Source of the DNA: Ligustrum vulgare
Taxonomy: Eukaryota > Streptophyta > Magnoliopsida > Lamiales > Oleaceae
Direction of reading: 5' to 3'
NCBI GenBank assembly: GCA_963555705.1
Contig: OY743174.1
Coordinates: 27,717,608-27,781,607, forward strand
DNA length: 64,000 bases
The notes beneath the pieces were generated by a model. It did no database searches. It was not told the DNA's origin and saw nothing but the letters and a program-made list of their open reading frames with translations. The position numbers and the translations under genes are program-made. Positions 44,934 to 56,131 of the stretch are shown here, one piece after another (within the stretch, counting starts at the first letter, position 1; every line of letters starts with the position of its first letter).

Positions 44934-45748
44934 TTCTTTGCATAGATAGACCCAAGCAAGTTGAAATAAGGACAAGTTTTCAAATCCTGAGGCCACCACT
45001 TTTTGCTATCTTTTACTCTCTTGTAATACTTGTTTATATTCTCCCATTTCTATTTACACCTCTTTGAGCTTCTATCATAACTAAGCTTCTTCATGGCAGA
45101 AGAAATCTCCTCACACAATGGTCCTTTCGCCTCATTATCATTGTATTTCAAATCAAGATCGGTTCTAAGCGTAATCGAAGCTTCAACTTCTATCATTGTA
45201 TTCTCAACAACACTATTCTCTTGTTTACCAAAATGATTTAAAATCTCCCCAACACCCTTTTCTTGTTTGTCAATCGCTCTCCAACACATTGACATGTGTC
45301 TCCAAATATTTTTCAAATATAGAAAATGGGATCTCAACATTTGTAGAGTTTTCGACTATTCTGAGATCCTATGCAAAAATGCAAGCACAGCTACATTCTT
45401 TGCAGCAGAAATTGCTCTTTCTTGGGCTAAAAAATCTTGTTCTCTCTTTATTCTAGCCAATTCTTGTACCTTCCATGCTTCATCTCTCGCTATCCGATCC
45501 TTCTCATATTTGTCTATGGCTTCTAAGAACTTGTTCTGTAAGTCCTCTTGCTTCTTCAAAGCATCCTTCATTAATATTTCGATATATTTTGCTAACTCCC
45601 TCTTTCTCTTAACACTTCCTTCAGATCTCTCCTCCTGTGAGGATGCAGATGTGGACATGAAATCAGCATCGAGACCTTGAATTGAACAAGGTACCCTAGA
45701 ATCTTGCGATGCACTGATAGGATTTATCCTTAAAGGTGTTGTTTCCAT
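44934..45748 (-). pseudogene. Captured fragment of a trihelix (GT-2-type) transcription factor gene
   Basis: On the minus strand one frame runs through two stops. It starts near METTPLRINPIS, then a coiled-coil region (KYIEILMKDALKKQEDLQN, then KYEKDRIARDEAWKVQEL, RIKREQDFLAQERAISAAK, LAFLHRISE). It ends with the C-terminal trihelix DNA-binding domain (LRTDLDLKYNDNEAKGPL, CEEISSAMKKLSYDRSSKRCK, then after a TAG WENINKYYKRVKDSKKWWP and TCPYFNLL). The order, coiled coil then C-terminal trihelix, matches plant GT-2/GTL1/DF1-like proteins. TAG codons near 45356 and 45050 disable it, and the N-terminal trihelix is absent. It lies in the same orientation as the Helitron. Confidence 0.85.
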
Positions 45749-45759
45749 CGTTTTAGTCT

Positions 45760-46749
45760 GGTACTTGGTTCAAAGGAGTCGATGGAACTGAGAGTTGATT
45801 ATCAAACACCATCTTTTGTTCTCTTTTGGTACTAATAGATGTTCTTGAACTTCTCTTTACATTTCTTGGAACTTCGATTGTATCCAAGTTCACCTAATTT
45901 CATGAACGAAAAAAGAACATAATAAATCTGGTGCACCTGGTATATTCTTCTTTGGAGGTGTCCAAAGTCATCTTGAGTGATCCTCTTACAAATCTCTCAT
46001 AGATGAAATATTAATTAATTCATAGATACACCTATTTCTATTTACCTTCTTCTTGTTTTACCAGAAACCCATTCTGATGTTCTCATCTTAGTCAAATTCT
46101 ATTTACACTCTGACTGAATGTAAGGGGAATATCAAGTTCTCACTTTTGATAGAAAAGATCAGCATTAAAATAATTAAATAATAGACATCCAATTCTCCAA
46201 AATCCCAAATATTTAAAAAAATAAAAAAAGGATGACATAAAACTGAGAATCATATACCTATTAGCGCAATCGTTCTCCACCCGAAACTTTATTTCTCTTC
46301 CTAATATAGTACCAAAATTTAATTCTCTTTCTCAAGGATAATCTATTGATTGAATTCCCAAATGATTCACTACACGAGCCAAATATGGAGGACTCAATTC
46401 TCTTCAGCAACCAAATATCAGAAGCTATATTAATAGTCTTCAGACTGGATTTAGAGCATTTTGGGTCCTGGCAGATCAAAACTAATGCATCGACGGTCTT
46501 GAGATGCACTAATACCTTTGTCGAAAATCACTACCATTACAAAATCTGGAGAAAACGGTCGATATTATATTAATTGGAGAAAACGATCGGGCATAATACT
46601 AAATAATAGGATTTTCATGATTAATTAATGGTTAAGTGTTGGTTAGGCATTTTAAGTGAATTTTGAGGACTGGTTGCCGGTTCTTCCATTGACGGGAAAT
46701 TTTAAGGTCGAAAGTAAAGGAAGAAAGTGATAAATAAACATGCACAATT
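45760..46749. other. Helitron interior without recognised genes
   Basis: No recognised coding sequence. A minus-strand frame of 82 codons at 46261-46509 has no family I recognise. The repeated GAGAAAACGATCG or GGAGAAAACGGTCG phrase occurs near 46550 and 46577. Confidence 0.5.
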
Positions 46750-46754
46750 ATTAT

Positions 46755-47421
46755 TGAATCCAGGCCCAAAGAAAGGTATAGTGATCCACCAGCGAAGGCC
46801 CAATAAGGCCCCAACGGACCTTGACCCACAGCTAAGGCGTAAAATATCACCTTGGGATGAGTGCCGAGGTGGTACGACCAGCAAACCTCTTTTGCCGACC
46901 TGGTTAACGCCTAGCCGATGTGCTTTATACTCAGCCGGGGGGGCTTTACGGCGTTGACCAGAAGAGAGATGGAGTCAGTGATGGGACACTGCCTTTACCG
47001 AGACGTGACAGACGCCCACCCCCTACGAAATGTAGCAATGATCACGGTTGAAAAGCAAGGATTGTCACCTCCATGAGCCAGGGTGATGACAAGTGTAAAG
47101 TAGACCGCGTGTCGTGATCCGAGACAAGAAGTTCCCCTATAAATGAAGCACAATTGTCTCCAAGTTGGAGGTTAGCAATTTGATACTCTTAACAATATAT
47201 TTCTCTCACTCCATTTTCTCTCTTTTACACACTTATATTTACTGCACCCAATATATATTCGCCTAAAATGAGTACTGACTTTGGCATCGGAGTGCAAACG
47301 GGAGCCACCTCGGTTCCCTTTGCAAACTGATTGTTTGTCACAGTGCGCAGGAGATCCACGTGTTCAAGAGGGAGGAGCTGAGACGTGTTGGTCCAAGATC
47401 CAGTTAGATTTTGTGTCAACA
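46755..47421 (+). mobile_element. 5' LTR of the Tat element (667 bp)
   Basis: It begins TGAATCCAGG and ends TGTGTCAACA. A TATAAAT box is at 47138-47144, and TTTGGCGCCG follows the end. Confidence 0.93.
47138..47144 (+). promoter_or_regulatory. TATA box of the Tat LTR
   Basis: TATAAAT in the context CCCCTATAAATGAAG. The 3' LTR has the same box at about 58638. Confidence 0.65.
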
Positions 47422-47424
47422 TTT

Positions 47425-47440
47425 TGGCGCCGTCTGTGGG
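47425..47440 (+). promoter_or_regulatory. Primer-binding site of the Tat element
   Basis: TGGCGCCGTCTGTGGG starts three bases after the 5' LTR. This sequence is usual at this place in Tat-lineage elements. I do not name the tRNA with certainty. Confidence 0.8.
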
Positions 47441-47545
47441 AAACCATACTGCTAACCAAGAAAACACATGGTAAAAAGCCACACATAGAAAGGTAGTCCT
47501 GAAAAAGGACGAAGACCCTCTTACGAAAGAACGGATAACTGCAAA

Positions 47546-47830
47546 GAGCTTTGAAAGATAAGCCGGTTGGCCTTGAAAAAGGCAAGAGCTTTGAAAGATA
47601 AGCTGGTTAACCTTGAAAAAGGTGTAGAGCTTTGAAACATAAGTTTGTGAACCTTGAAAAAGGTAAGGAGCTTTGAAACACAAGTTCGTGGACCCTGAAA
47701 AAGGTTTAAAACTTTGAAACACAAGTGTATTCACCTTGAAAAAGGCATAACACTTCGACATATAAGTTTAAACAACCTTGGAAAAGGCGTATAACTTTGA
47801 GATATAAGTTTAGTAACCTTGGAAAAGGCA
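47546..47830 (+). repeat. About seven tandem units of 41 bp in the Tat leader
   Basis: Units beginning GAGCTTTGAAAGATAAG or a variant start at 47546, 47586, 47627, 47668, 47709, 47750 and about 47790. Each ends with ACCTTGAAAAAGG or a variant. They lie between PBS and gag. Open frames read on the minus strand through this block are artefacts of the repeat. Confidence 0.9.
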
Positions 47831-47897
47831 GGGATTTTCGAAACGAAAGTCCACTCATCTTTGAAAGACAAGATAAGATTAAGGAATTTCCCTAAAC

Positions 47898-48326
47898 ATG
47901 AACGAAAGTGATGGTGATGTTAACCCCCGTAGGGGAAGAATTGGCCAACACAGCGAGGGCGAGGTTCCTCAAGGACTCCATGAAAACGCCAATGAGGAAG
48001 TGGCACAACCTAACCCACCTCGTCGGCACCGAAATCCCCGCATGATGCGTGACATGACACGCATGGCGGCTCAAATGCTGGAGATGCAGAAGCAGCAGAT
48101 AGAACAGACTGCTGCAATGAATGCCTTTATGGCCAGAGGGTATGTTATGAACGAACCCGTTATGCCTCAGCAATACCCACAGCCACATTATTCACCATCC
48201 GAGGCGGCCAATGCCTCATATTATTATCAAGATCCACAGGCATATGCCAAGGTAGAATCCGAGCCCTCCTACGAGCGAGACCCGGAGCATGAAGCACATG
48301 AAGAACAAAAACCCACTCCCACCTAG
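47898..48326 (+). pseudogene. Tat gag N-terminal part
   Basis: ATG at 47898 (MNESDGDVNPRRGR) starts a 142-codon frame with MMRDMTRMAAQMLEMQKQQ, then YYYQDPQAYAKVE, ending at a TAG at 48324-48326. It lies just after the leader repeats, where Tat gag begins. The next gag segment is in another frame from about 48552. The stretch between carries stops and a frameshift, so gag is not translatable as one protein. Confidence 0.75.
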
Positions 48327-48551
48327 ACATAGGGAGGCTTCTCCCGCAAAATCCGGCAGTGTCTTCAGCCGAATAGTTCAGGGGCCAACGACGGGGGCAA
48401 ACGGACCCAGGTCGGCACAATGCCGTAGAGTCTAGAAATAGGCGGGAGTGACGCGCTGAAGAATCCTTGTCGCATGGTCAAATGTATAGGGGCCAACATG
48501 GTACGGGAGTAGAAAGGTTGGCATCAGCACATGAGCCTAGGAATAGGTAGG

Positions 48552-49357
48552 AAAGAAGAGCCAAAGCAGTTCGGACAAGGTCTCGCAACGAGTTACCAAC
48601 CCACGGAAGGCTAAACCACAGCCATGTTTTGCCACCACAAAGGCAAGAGTATGCTCCGCCGCTCTATGACCAATACCATGGTCCAATGTATTCCGGTAAC
48701 GATGAAAACAATGAACTGCCCTCTTACGAGTTGGATGACGAAGAGGAAGTAAGTCCCTTCACAGAGGGCCTCCGTAGATGCCCCGTACCTCATGACTTTG
48801 AGATGCCAGAAATAGCAAAATACTATGGCCGAGGTGATCCTGATGATCACCTGTTAAATTACCGCGCCAACATGGAAATAGCCGGAGCCACCCCGGCATT
48901 GAAATGTAAAGCCTTTGCTTTAACCCTTGAGGGAAGTGCCATACGATGGTATAAAAAACTCCCTTCTGACAGCATTCACAGTTGGAGAGATATGAATAAG
49001 GCTTTTAAAAATGGCTTTGTTTCCTCCAGGCCTGGCCAGCTCCCGCTCCAACGCCTTCAGGATCTGAGGCAAGAAAGGGACGAGTCTCTGAAAAGTTACC
49101 TAGCTAGGTTTACTGAAGAGATGCATATCTACAAAAATATCACTGAAGCGGAGATGTTTTCCGCTTTAAAAGGTGGGCTAGATATGACCAGCATGTTATG
49201 GAGGGATGTCCGGAGCAGGAAACCAAGGGATTACAATACCCTGGTAGACCTGATGAAGGAAGAGATTGTATCAGAGGAAATGGCTAGGGCCAGAGATAAT
49301 CATCCCCAAGGGAGATATAACCTTGGATATTCCAATGAAGCGGACCTCAAGAAATGA
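48552..49357 (+). pseudogene. Tat gag capsid core
   Basis: The frame is open from about 48552 and reads PPQRQEYAPPLYDQYH, then the retrotransposon gag core: PHDFEMPEIAKYYGRGDPD, HLLNYRANMEIAGAT, ALTLEGSAIRWYKKLPSDSI, FVSSRPGQLPLQRLQDLRQ, MTSMLWRDVRSRKP. It ends at TGA 49355-49357 (DLKK-stop-GNKD). The same frame continues afterwards into the knuckle and protease, so only one nonsense codon separates them. Confidence 0.88.
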
Positions 49358-50539
49358 GGAAACAAGGATAGGGTCGGTGATAACCGAGGTGGCGCGCCTC
49401 GTCCATTTCCAGGGACAGGATCTAGCTTTTCCGTAGAAATCACGGAAGCTATCCCTCACTTGCACTGTAACACCCCTTCTCAAAATCCTCCCACGGCTCA
49501 AGGGAGAGTGGAAAGCGACCGAAGTGGAAAACAGCCCATGATTGGGGCTTACTGCGCCTATCACAGATATTACGGTCACGCAACGGAGGATTGCAGGGAA
49601 ATCCACATGTTAGTTGACCAAAAGGCGCAGGGGAGAAGGGCAGGTGATTTTCCCCCCGACACAGGGAGAAATCAAAAATCTGGTGGTCAGAAGTTCAACC
49701 GAGCTGATAGGAGAGCTCCGTGGAAGAACTCAACTAAGGAAAGAATTGACAATCATCAAAGAGATAGGAATAAGGGCCAGGATACCGCCTCGGCGCATGC
49801 TAAAGATACACGGGAACCACCTGTGCCTGTGGCCGACCTCCCCATTCATGAAATCGACACAATACTGGGAGGCCCCCACCCAGGTGGGAACACAAACAAC
49901 TCCCAAAAGAGGTATATAAAAGAGGTCAAGCAGCCCGCCAACGTGAATTATCATATCCATTCACATCCTGTTGGGATGCCTCGGACGGAATCTATCACAT
50001 TCACACAAGACGATGTCGTTGGAGTACACTTCCCACACAACAACGCATTGGTTATCAGGGTGGTGGCGGCTCGGAATGGGCTATCACGAATGATGGTGGA
50101 TGATGGTGCCTCGGTAAATGTGATTTACGGGGTAACTTTTGATAAGATGGGGATCTGCACTCCACTCATTCCAGTCCCTGATCCAATATACGGATTCACG
50201 GGGAACACCATAACCCCCAGAGGGTCCATAACCCTTATGACTGAAGTAGGGCAAGCACCGACCCTCTACAGAATCCCTATGGAATTCTTGGTGGTTGAAA
50301 AAATCTCCTCCTATCATGGTTCAATTGGGAGGCCTGGTCTTATTGACTTGCGGGTGATAACGCATACCAAATACATCTGCATGAAGTTCCCTACGGAGCA
50401 TGGCGTTGCAACTGTAAGGGGAAGCCAAACAGAATCCCGAGCTTGTTACATAAATGCAATTCGAAAGTTTCAAGATCGAAGCTTAAACATGATCAGTGAT
50501 GTGGCCATGACCGAGGCTGCTCCAGACCCGGAAAGATAG
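49358..50539 (+). pseudogene. Tat gag end, zinc knuckle and aspartic protease
   Basis: In the same frame as the capsid core, the sequence reads GQ-type linker and then the knuckle-like CAYHRYYGHATEDC (about 49555-49596). The aspartic protease follows with MMVDDGASVNVIY near 50089-50127, where the active site is D-D-G-A instead of the more usual D-S/T-G. The frame ends at TAG 50537-50539, 33 bp before the pol ATG, and pol is in the same frame. The stop may separate gag-protease from pol, or may simply be damage. Confidence 0.85.
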
Positions 50540-50572
50540 GGTGAAGGGCCTTCTGGAAGTAGGGATGTTACA

Positions 50573-53500
50573 ATGACCGTTGAAGAGGATTTAGCAAATC
50601 TAGACCCCAGAATGGCAGGTGACAATTGCCCCTCCTCGGCCGAAAGGTTGGAATGCTTCAGCGTAGACCCACTTGATCCAATCAAAGAATTACAGATCGG
50701 ACTGGACTCGCCGACAGAATACAAGAGTCAATTGAAGATCTTCTTACTTCAAAACCTCGATGTATTCGCGTGGAAGTATGGTGACATGATTGGAATCGAT
50801 CCTAAAGAGGCCTGCCACAGGCTCCAGCTGGATCCCCGAAGCCCTGGGCATAGGCAAAAGAGAAGGCCCATGAGCTCGGACAAGTATGAGGCCTTGAAAG
50901 ACGAGGTCGCAAAGCTATTGAAAAATGGCTTCATCAGAGAGTGCCGATATCCGAAGTGGGTATCAAATCCTGTTTTGGTACCAAAACAAAATGGGAAACT
51001 GAGGGTGTGCGTTGATTTTTCCAATTTGAACCAGGCATGTCCCAAAGACAGATTTCCACTACCCCGGATCGATCAGCTGGTCGACTCCACAGCGGGACAC
51101 GAGCTGCTGAGCTTCATGGATGCATACTCCGGGTACAATCAAATTCCCATGTTCGAATCGGATGAAGAGCATACTTCCTTTATCACAGATAGAGGACTCT
51201 ATTACTACAGAGCTATGCCATTTGGCTTGAAGAATGCGGGAGCTACCTATCAGAGGCTGGTAAACCTCATGTTCTCGAAACAATTGGGAAACACTATGGA
51301 GGTGTATGTTGATGACATGCTAGTCAAAAGCATGGTCGCCGCGGATCATATCCTCCATTTGTCAGAACCATTCGATGTTTTGAGGAAATATCGAATGAAA
51401 CTCAACCCAGCAAAGTGTGTTTTTAGGGTAGCATCTGGGAAATTCCTCGGATTCATGGTGAATAAGAGGGGAATCGAAGCCAATCCAGATAAAATCAATG
51501 CTTTGCTAAACATGCAGTCGCCTCGAAATCCAAAAGAAGTGCAAAGCTTAACGGGAAGAATTGCAGCTTTAAACCTATTCGTCTCAAGATCCACTGACAA
51601 ATGCTTGCCATTTTTTAAGGTCCTAAAGGGGGGAAGGCGATTCCAATGGACATCGGAATGCGAGCAGGCGTTTTCCGACCTGAAAGCTTCTTTGGGTCGT
51701 CCCCCATTACTATCAAAACCAAAGGCTGGCGAGCCTCTCTACCTATATATGGCCGTATCCAAAGAGGCTGTTAGCTCACTGTCAGTTAGAGAGGAGGATG
51801 AGAATCAGTTACCAGTGTATTATGTAAGCAAAGTCATGCTGGACGTCGGGACGCGCTACCCAGATATGGAGAAGCTTACTCTCTCACTAATCACAGCCTC
51901 TCGCAAACTTCGTCCTTACTTTCAATCACACTCCATACACGTGCTGACCAACTTTTCCATGAGACAAGTGATGCAAAAACCAGACGTTCCTGGGAGGTTA
52001 CTGAAATGGGCGATAGAAATCAGCCAATTCGACCTACATTACACGCCTCGGGAAGCTATAAAGGGTCAAGCGTTGGCAGATTTTGTGGTCGAATTCACGC
52101 ATCCACCGGAGGTTGAGATGGTTGATAGCATGGATGACAGCCAAGAGTGGAAATTGTTCGTTGATGGGTCCTCTGCTGAAGGACGATCCGGTGCGGGAAT
52201 AGTGCTAATAAGCCCAGAAGGATTTAAGCTACACAGTGCGATCTGCTTTGAATTCAAAGCCTCAAACAATGCTTTGAAGATTAAGTCTGTGGTGGCGAAC
52301 AGCGATTCGCAGCTCGTTGTGAGCCAATTCAATGGGCAATTTTCTGCCAAAGAACCTTCCATGATCGCTTACTTGAAGAAAGTAAGAGATTTGGCTATGC
52401 ACTTCGGAAAATTGGAGTTGCAGTACATCCCCAGAACAGAAAATTCCAACGCCGATGTTTTGTCCAAATTGGCAAGTAGCAGCTATTCAAAGTTACACAA
52501 CTTAATCCCAGTGGAGCGCATGTTGACTTCTTCTATCGAACCAGGACCGGAGATTTTGGCGATTGAAGAAGAGGGATCCTGGATGAACCCCCTGATCGCC
52601 TATTTGAAGCACCAGACAGTTCCAAACGAGCCAGAAGCAGCTCGAAAATTACAAAAATACTCTGCGAATTTCGTACTCTTGGACGACCTACTTTATAAGC
52701 GGAGTTACACCTCTCCCTTGCTGAGATGTGTGGGGCTAGAGGAAGGTCAATATGTGATAAGAGAAATCCATGAGGGCATCTGTGGCAACCATGCCAGGGC
52801 TTTATCGCTAGCTCGGAAAGCCCTCAAACAGGGATATTTTTTGCCTACTATGCGAAAGGATTCCCATGACTTCATGCGCAATTGCGATAAATGCCAAAGA
52901 CACGCGACCATACCACATCAGCCGCATCACGAGCTAACTGTGGTGACTAGCCTTTGGCCTTTTGCAAAGTGGGGGGTTGACATTATTGGTCCTATGCCTA
53001 GAGGAGCTGGTAACAATTACTTTGCGATAGTAGCAATTGACTACTTCACCAAGTGGGTCGAAGCAGAACCTTTGATGAAGATCACCGAGGCCAACACCAC
53101 CAAGTTCATTTGGAAAAATATCATATGCCGGTTCGGGATACCCCATTCGTTGGTTAGTGACAATGCGAAACAGTTCAAAAACAGAAGCGTCGATGAGTTG
53201 TGTGACGATTTGGGAATTAAGAAGCTGTTCTCATCTCCACATCACCCAAAGGCTAACGGACAGGTCGAAGCGATGAACAAGACCATAAAAAATACCTTGA
53301 AAAGGAAGTTGGAATTCAGAAAGGGCGCATGGGTAGATGAACTCCCACAAGTGTTATGGGCGCTTCGAACCACCTCGCACACCGCTACTGGTGAAACACC
53401 TTTCTCGCTGGCTTACGGAGCCGAGGCGGTATGCCCCGTTGAAATCGGAGTCCCTTCGCTTCGTCAAATTCATTATGATGAAGTTAGGAACAAGGAAGCG

Positions 53501-53815
53501 CAAAGGGCCGGTTTAGATTTCCTCATGGAAAAGCGGAGTGATTCCCAAGTGGTAATGGCCAAATACCAGAAAAAGATGGCTCGATACTACAACAAAAGAG
53601 TGAAGAGCCGACGCTTTAATATTGGGGACTTGGTCCTCAAAAAGGTTCTTCCCTCAACACAGGAGCCAGGAGTAGGGACTCTAGGTCCTAACTGGGAAGG
53701 CCCTTACAAGGTCGTTTCCAAGGTGGTACCCGGAACATACATAATTGAGGACCTGTCTGGAGTACCTCTATGTAATCCTTGGAACACGGACCACCTTCGC
53801 CGTTATTTTCAATAA
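50573..53815 (+). CDS. Tat pol polyprotein: RT, RNase H, second RNase H, integrase (1080 codons, open)
   Basis: ATG at 50573 starts one uninterrupted frame. RT (about residues 100-260) has KLRVCVDFSNLNQ, MDAYSGYNQIPM, MPFGLKNAGATYQR and the YVDD box at residues 245-248. The first RNase H domain spans about 385-500. A second RNase H starts EWKLFVDGSS (Asp531) and has SDSQLVV (Asp578), but the helix that normally carries the catalytic Glu is missing after SNNALKIK (about residue 566), an in-frame deletion. Integrase has the zinc-binding HEGICGNHARA and CDKCQRHA, and catalytic Asp803, Asp863 and Glu899 (35 residues between the last two). It ends NPWNTDHLRRYFQ. RT and integrase residues look intact. 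Confidence 0.92.
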   Translation: MTVEEDLANLDPRMAGDNCPSSAERLECFSVDPLDPIKELQIGLDSPTEYKSQLKIFLLQNLDVFAWKYGDMIGIDPKEACHRLQLDPRSPGHRQKRRPMSSDKYEALKDEVAKLLKNGFIRECRYPKWVSNPVLVPKQNGKLRVCVDFSNLNQACPKDRFPLPRIDQLVDSTAGHELLSFMDAYSGYNQIPMFESDEEHTSFITDRGLYYYRAMPFGLKNAGATYQRLVNLMFSKQLGNTMEVYVDDMLVKSMVAADHILHLSEPFDVLRKYRMKLNPAKCVFRVASGKFLGFMVNKRGIEANPDKINALLNMQSPRNPKEVQSLTGRIAALNLFVSRSTDKCLPFFKVLKGGRRFQWTSECEQAFSDLKASLGRPPLLSKPKAGEPLYLYMAVSKEAVSSLSVREEDENQLPVYYVSKVMLDVGTRYPDMEKLTLSLITASRKLRPYFQSHSIHVLTNFSMRQVMQKPDVPGRLLKWAIEISQFDLHYTPREAIKGQALADFVVEFTHPPEVEMVDSMDDSQEWKLFVDGSSAEGRSGAGIVLISPEGFKLHSAICFEFKASNNALKIKSVVANSDSQLVVSQFNGQFSAKEPSMIAYLKKVRDLAMHFGKLELQYIPRTENSNADVLSKLASSSYSKLHNLIPVERMLTSSIEPGPEILAIEEEGSWMNPLIAYLKHQTVPNEPEAARKLQKYSANFVLLDDLLYKRSYTSPLLRCVGLEEGQYVIREIHEGICGNHARALSLARKALKQGYFLPTMRKDSHDFMRNCDKCQRHATIPHQPHHELTVVTSLWPFAKWGVDIIGPMPRGAGNNYFAIVAIDYFTKWVEAEPLMKITEANTTKFIWKNIICRFGIPHSLVSDNAKQFKNRSVDELCDDLGIKKLFSSPHHPKANGQVEAMNKTIKNTLKRKLEFRKGAWVDELPQVLWALRTTSHTATGETPFSLAYGAEAVCPVEIGVPSLRQIHYDEVRNKEAQRAGLDFLMEKRSDSQVVMAKYQKKMARYYNKRVKSRRFNIGDLVLKKVLPSTQEPGVGTLGPNWEGPYKVVSKVVPGTYIIEDLSGVPLCNPWNTDHLRRYFQ

Positions 53816-54752
53816 AACTAAATTCCTCCTCTGTGATTGCAACATTATCATATGATTTCATACAATCATGGGTGAGCTGTGTTGAAAACTACGCCAATTT
53901 CTGTATTAGACGAACACAATGGATAAATGCAAGTTCCAAAATTATTTCGATCATAACACCATACGCCCGCGCTACGCATAAAAAATTGTTGAAAACAAGG
54001 GACTCTCATAAAGCCCACACGGCGATCACTGTGTAAAAAATTGAGTGTGTTGGCACCATAAAAAGAAACCCATGCAAACTCGCTTGCATAGGTCCTACAA
54101 AAGGTGATTTGATAAAACATTCGAATAATTGTCAAAACCAAATCCAGCTGGTGAGCGTAAATGCCTCAGACATTGTCATATAAGCCAAAGTTCTTAAAGC
54201 GTTAAGTTAGCTCATACATACGGAGCGCTCTCTCGTGCGAAATATTAAACGTCTCCACAAAGTTGTTGATACTTTCATACATACACTTAGACGAAGCGTT
54301 CACAAGACATATGTGTACTAATCACTATGTAACCAAGCGTAAAAACCCCTCTATTATTTTTGTTGCAAAAACACATGCGCACTTCGTTAAAAAAAAAAAA
54401 AAGAATGACTCTTGCGAATTTACACAACTGCTCAAAAGTTGGTCAAAATCAGATCTAACCAGCAAACGTGAACGCATTAAGCTCGTTAAATCTGAGGGAC
54501 TAGACATTTACAATGACATTTGCAGACAGACATCTGTAATTTCTCACTTATCATCATACAATTACGAAGCATTCGCACTTGGAAATACTCATGCTTAAGC
54601 AGTTAGAAACGTTACTGCGCCAAAATATGAATAAACTATTCCATTAATAATGAGGCATTTACAAATCAAATAAAGGTTACATGTACAATATCAGGTGCCG
54701 GAGCACTTACAAAAAAAAGGGGAAGAAGAAAACAAATACAGTAACTAACTAA
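53816..54752. other. Spacer between Tat pol and the antisense gene
   Basis: About 0.9 kb without recognised coding sequence. Small frames at 53866-54598 on both strands have no recognisable similarity. An A run is at about 54390. Confidence 0.6.
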
Positions 54753-56131
54753 CTACTCGGGGTAGAATGCTTCAATGGAGGACAGGTCCAAAACTGGAAA
54801 AGCTTCCTTCACATCCCCCAAGGCCATCCTGGCCCCTAAATTCCCAAAAACCCGCTGCATAGCCTCGTACTCAGGGGTCTCTTCAAAGGTGTCCTTGAAG
54901 TTCTTGACAGCTTCCGACACTCTAGTGTTTAAGGCATTCTCCACCCGTGTCGCGACAGTCTGTTCCAAGACTTCAGTGATCCTCGTTTGCAAATGTTTTT
55001 CCAGCGAGGCAAGGTCCTCTTCCGCTTTCGCTTTAGCCTCCAGCTCCCTCCCCAGTTTTTCATTTACCGCTGCCACCTCAGCTTCTAGTTTCAACTTGGC
55101 TGCGTTAGCGGCGACCAGGTCCTCATAGGCGAGGGACTGCGCACGGTTGGAATCATCCAATTTCTTGCATAAGACCGCCACGTCTGACTCAGAGGCCTGG
55201 AGGCCATGCTTCAGTTTGTCATTGTCCTCCTGGAGGCGCTTCGCATTAGCCCTCTCTTCTGAGGAAGATTTACGGGCTATGAGCAGCTGGGCCTTGAGGT
55301 CATTGATCTCCTTGAGTATATTGTCCGCATTCCGGAGCGCAGTCTCAGCATTATTCTTGTCCCTCAGCGCCTCCTCCACAGACGATTCCACCTCGTCAAT
55401 GAGGTCCAATGCCCTAGCATTCATGACCTTGGCGGTGAGCAGCTTCCGGGATGGACCGGTGCTTGAGGAGAAGGCAGACCAACCCTCCGTCAAAATTGTT
55501 CAGTGATAAATGTAGCCCTGGCTGGAGGAGAACTGGGGGAATCGAACAATGAAGGGCTGAAAGTGACGTCTCTGGGGAGGAGGTTGGCCTTAATATGCTT
55601 GAGCTCTTCCGCCCCCTCTGGTGTCACCTCATAGGCAAAGCCTGGAATGGGCACAGAAGGCTCATCCTCCAGGTCTTCAATCACGGGAAGCGGAGGTGCA
55701 GAGGTGGATTCCTTGCCCTTACCTCTTTTGAGTCTCTTTAGGGGGGCGGGCTCCTCTTCAGGGGCGTGTTCAAATATGTCCTCAGACAAAGGAGGCCGCA
55801 CCGAGGCATCCGTAGCCTCCCTGTCTCTCTTGGATCCCCCTTGTCAGACCTTTTCCCTTTCCCCTTTGGAAGGACTCCCTTGGGGTCGGCCTCCTTTTCT
55901 GTGTTAGGCTTCTGAGGACCACGGGCAGCAGAGTAGGCGGTGGCATTAGGGCTGGAAGAGTGCCCTGAAGTTGGGCCGTAGACGCCTCGGAGACCTCCTT
56001 TGCCACCCCGACTTGCAGGTTGGCCAATACCACCTTCTGTTTCCTTTCAACCTCACTGCCATGGCGAAGTGCAGGGGGAATATTCGTAGCCATGAGACCC
56101 TTCAGAGAGATCTTAGGAAAATCCTTAGAAC

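Noticed and set aside
44934..45748. Functional trihelix gene
   Set aside because: Two in-frame stops, no N-terminal trihelix domain and enclosure in Helitron ends indicate a captured fragment.
46261..46509. 82-codon minus-strand frame in the reverse Helitron
   Set aside because: A weak resemblance to plant domain ends could not be supported by any motif.
47225..47761. 178-codon minus-strand frame with repeated LFQG-type phrases
   Set aside because: It spans the end of the Tat 5' LTR, the PBS and the 41-bp leader repeats read backwards; the repeat produces the pattern.
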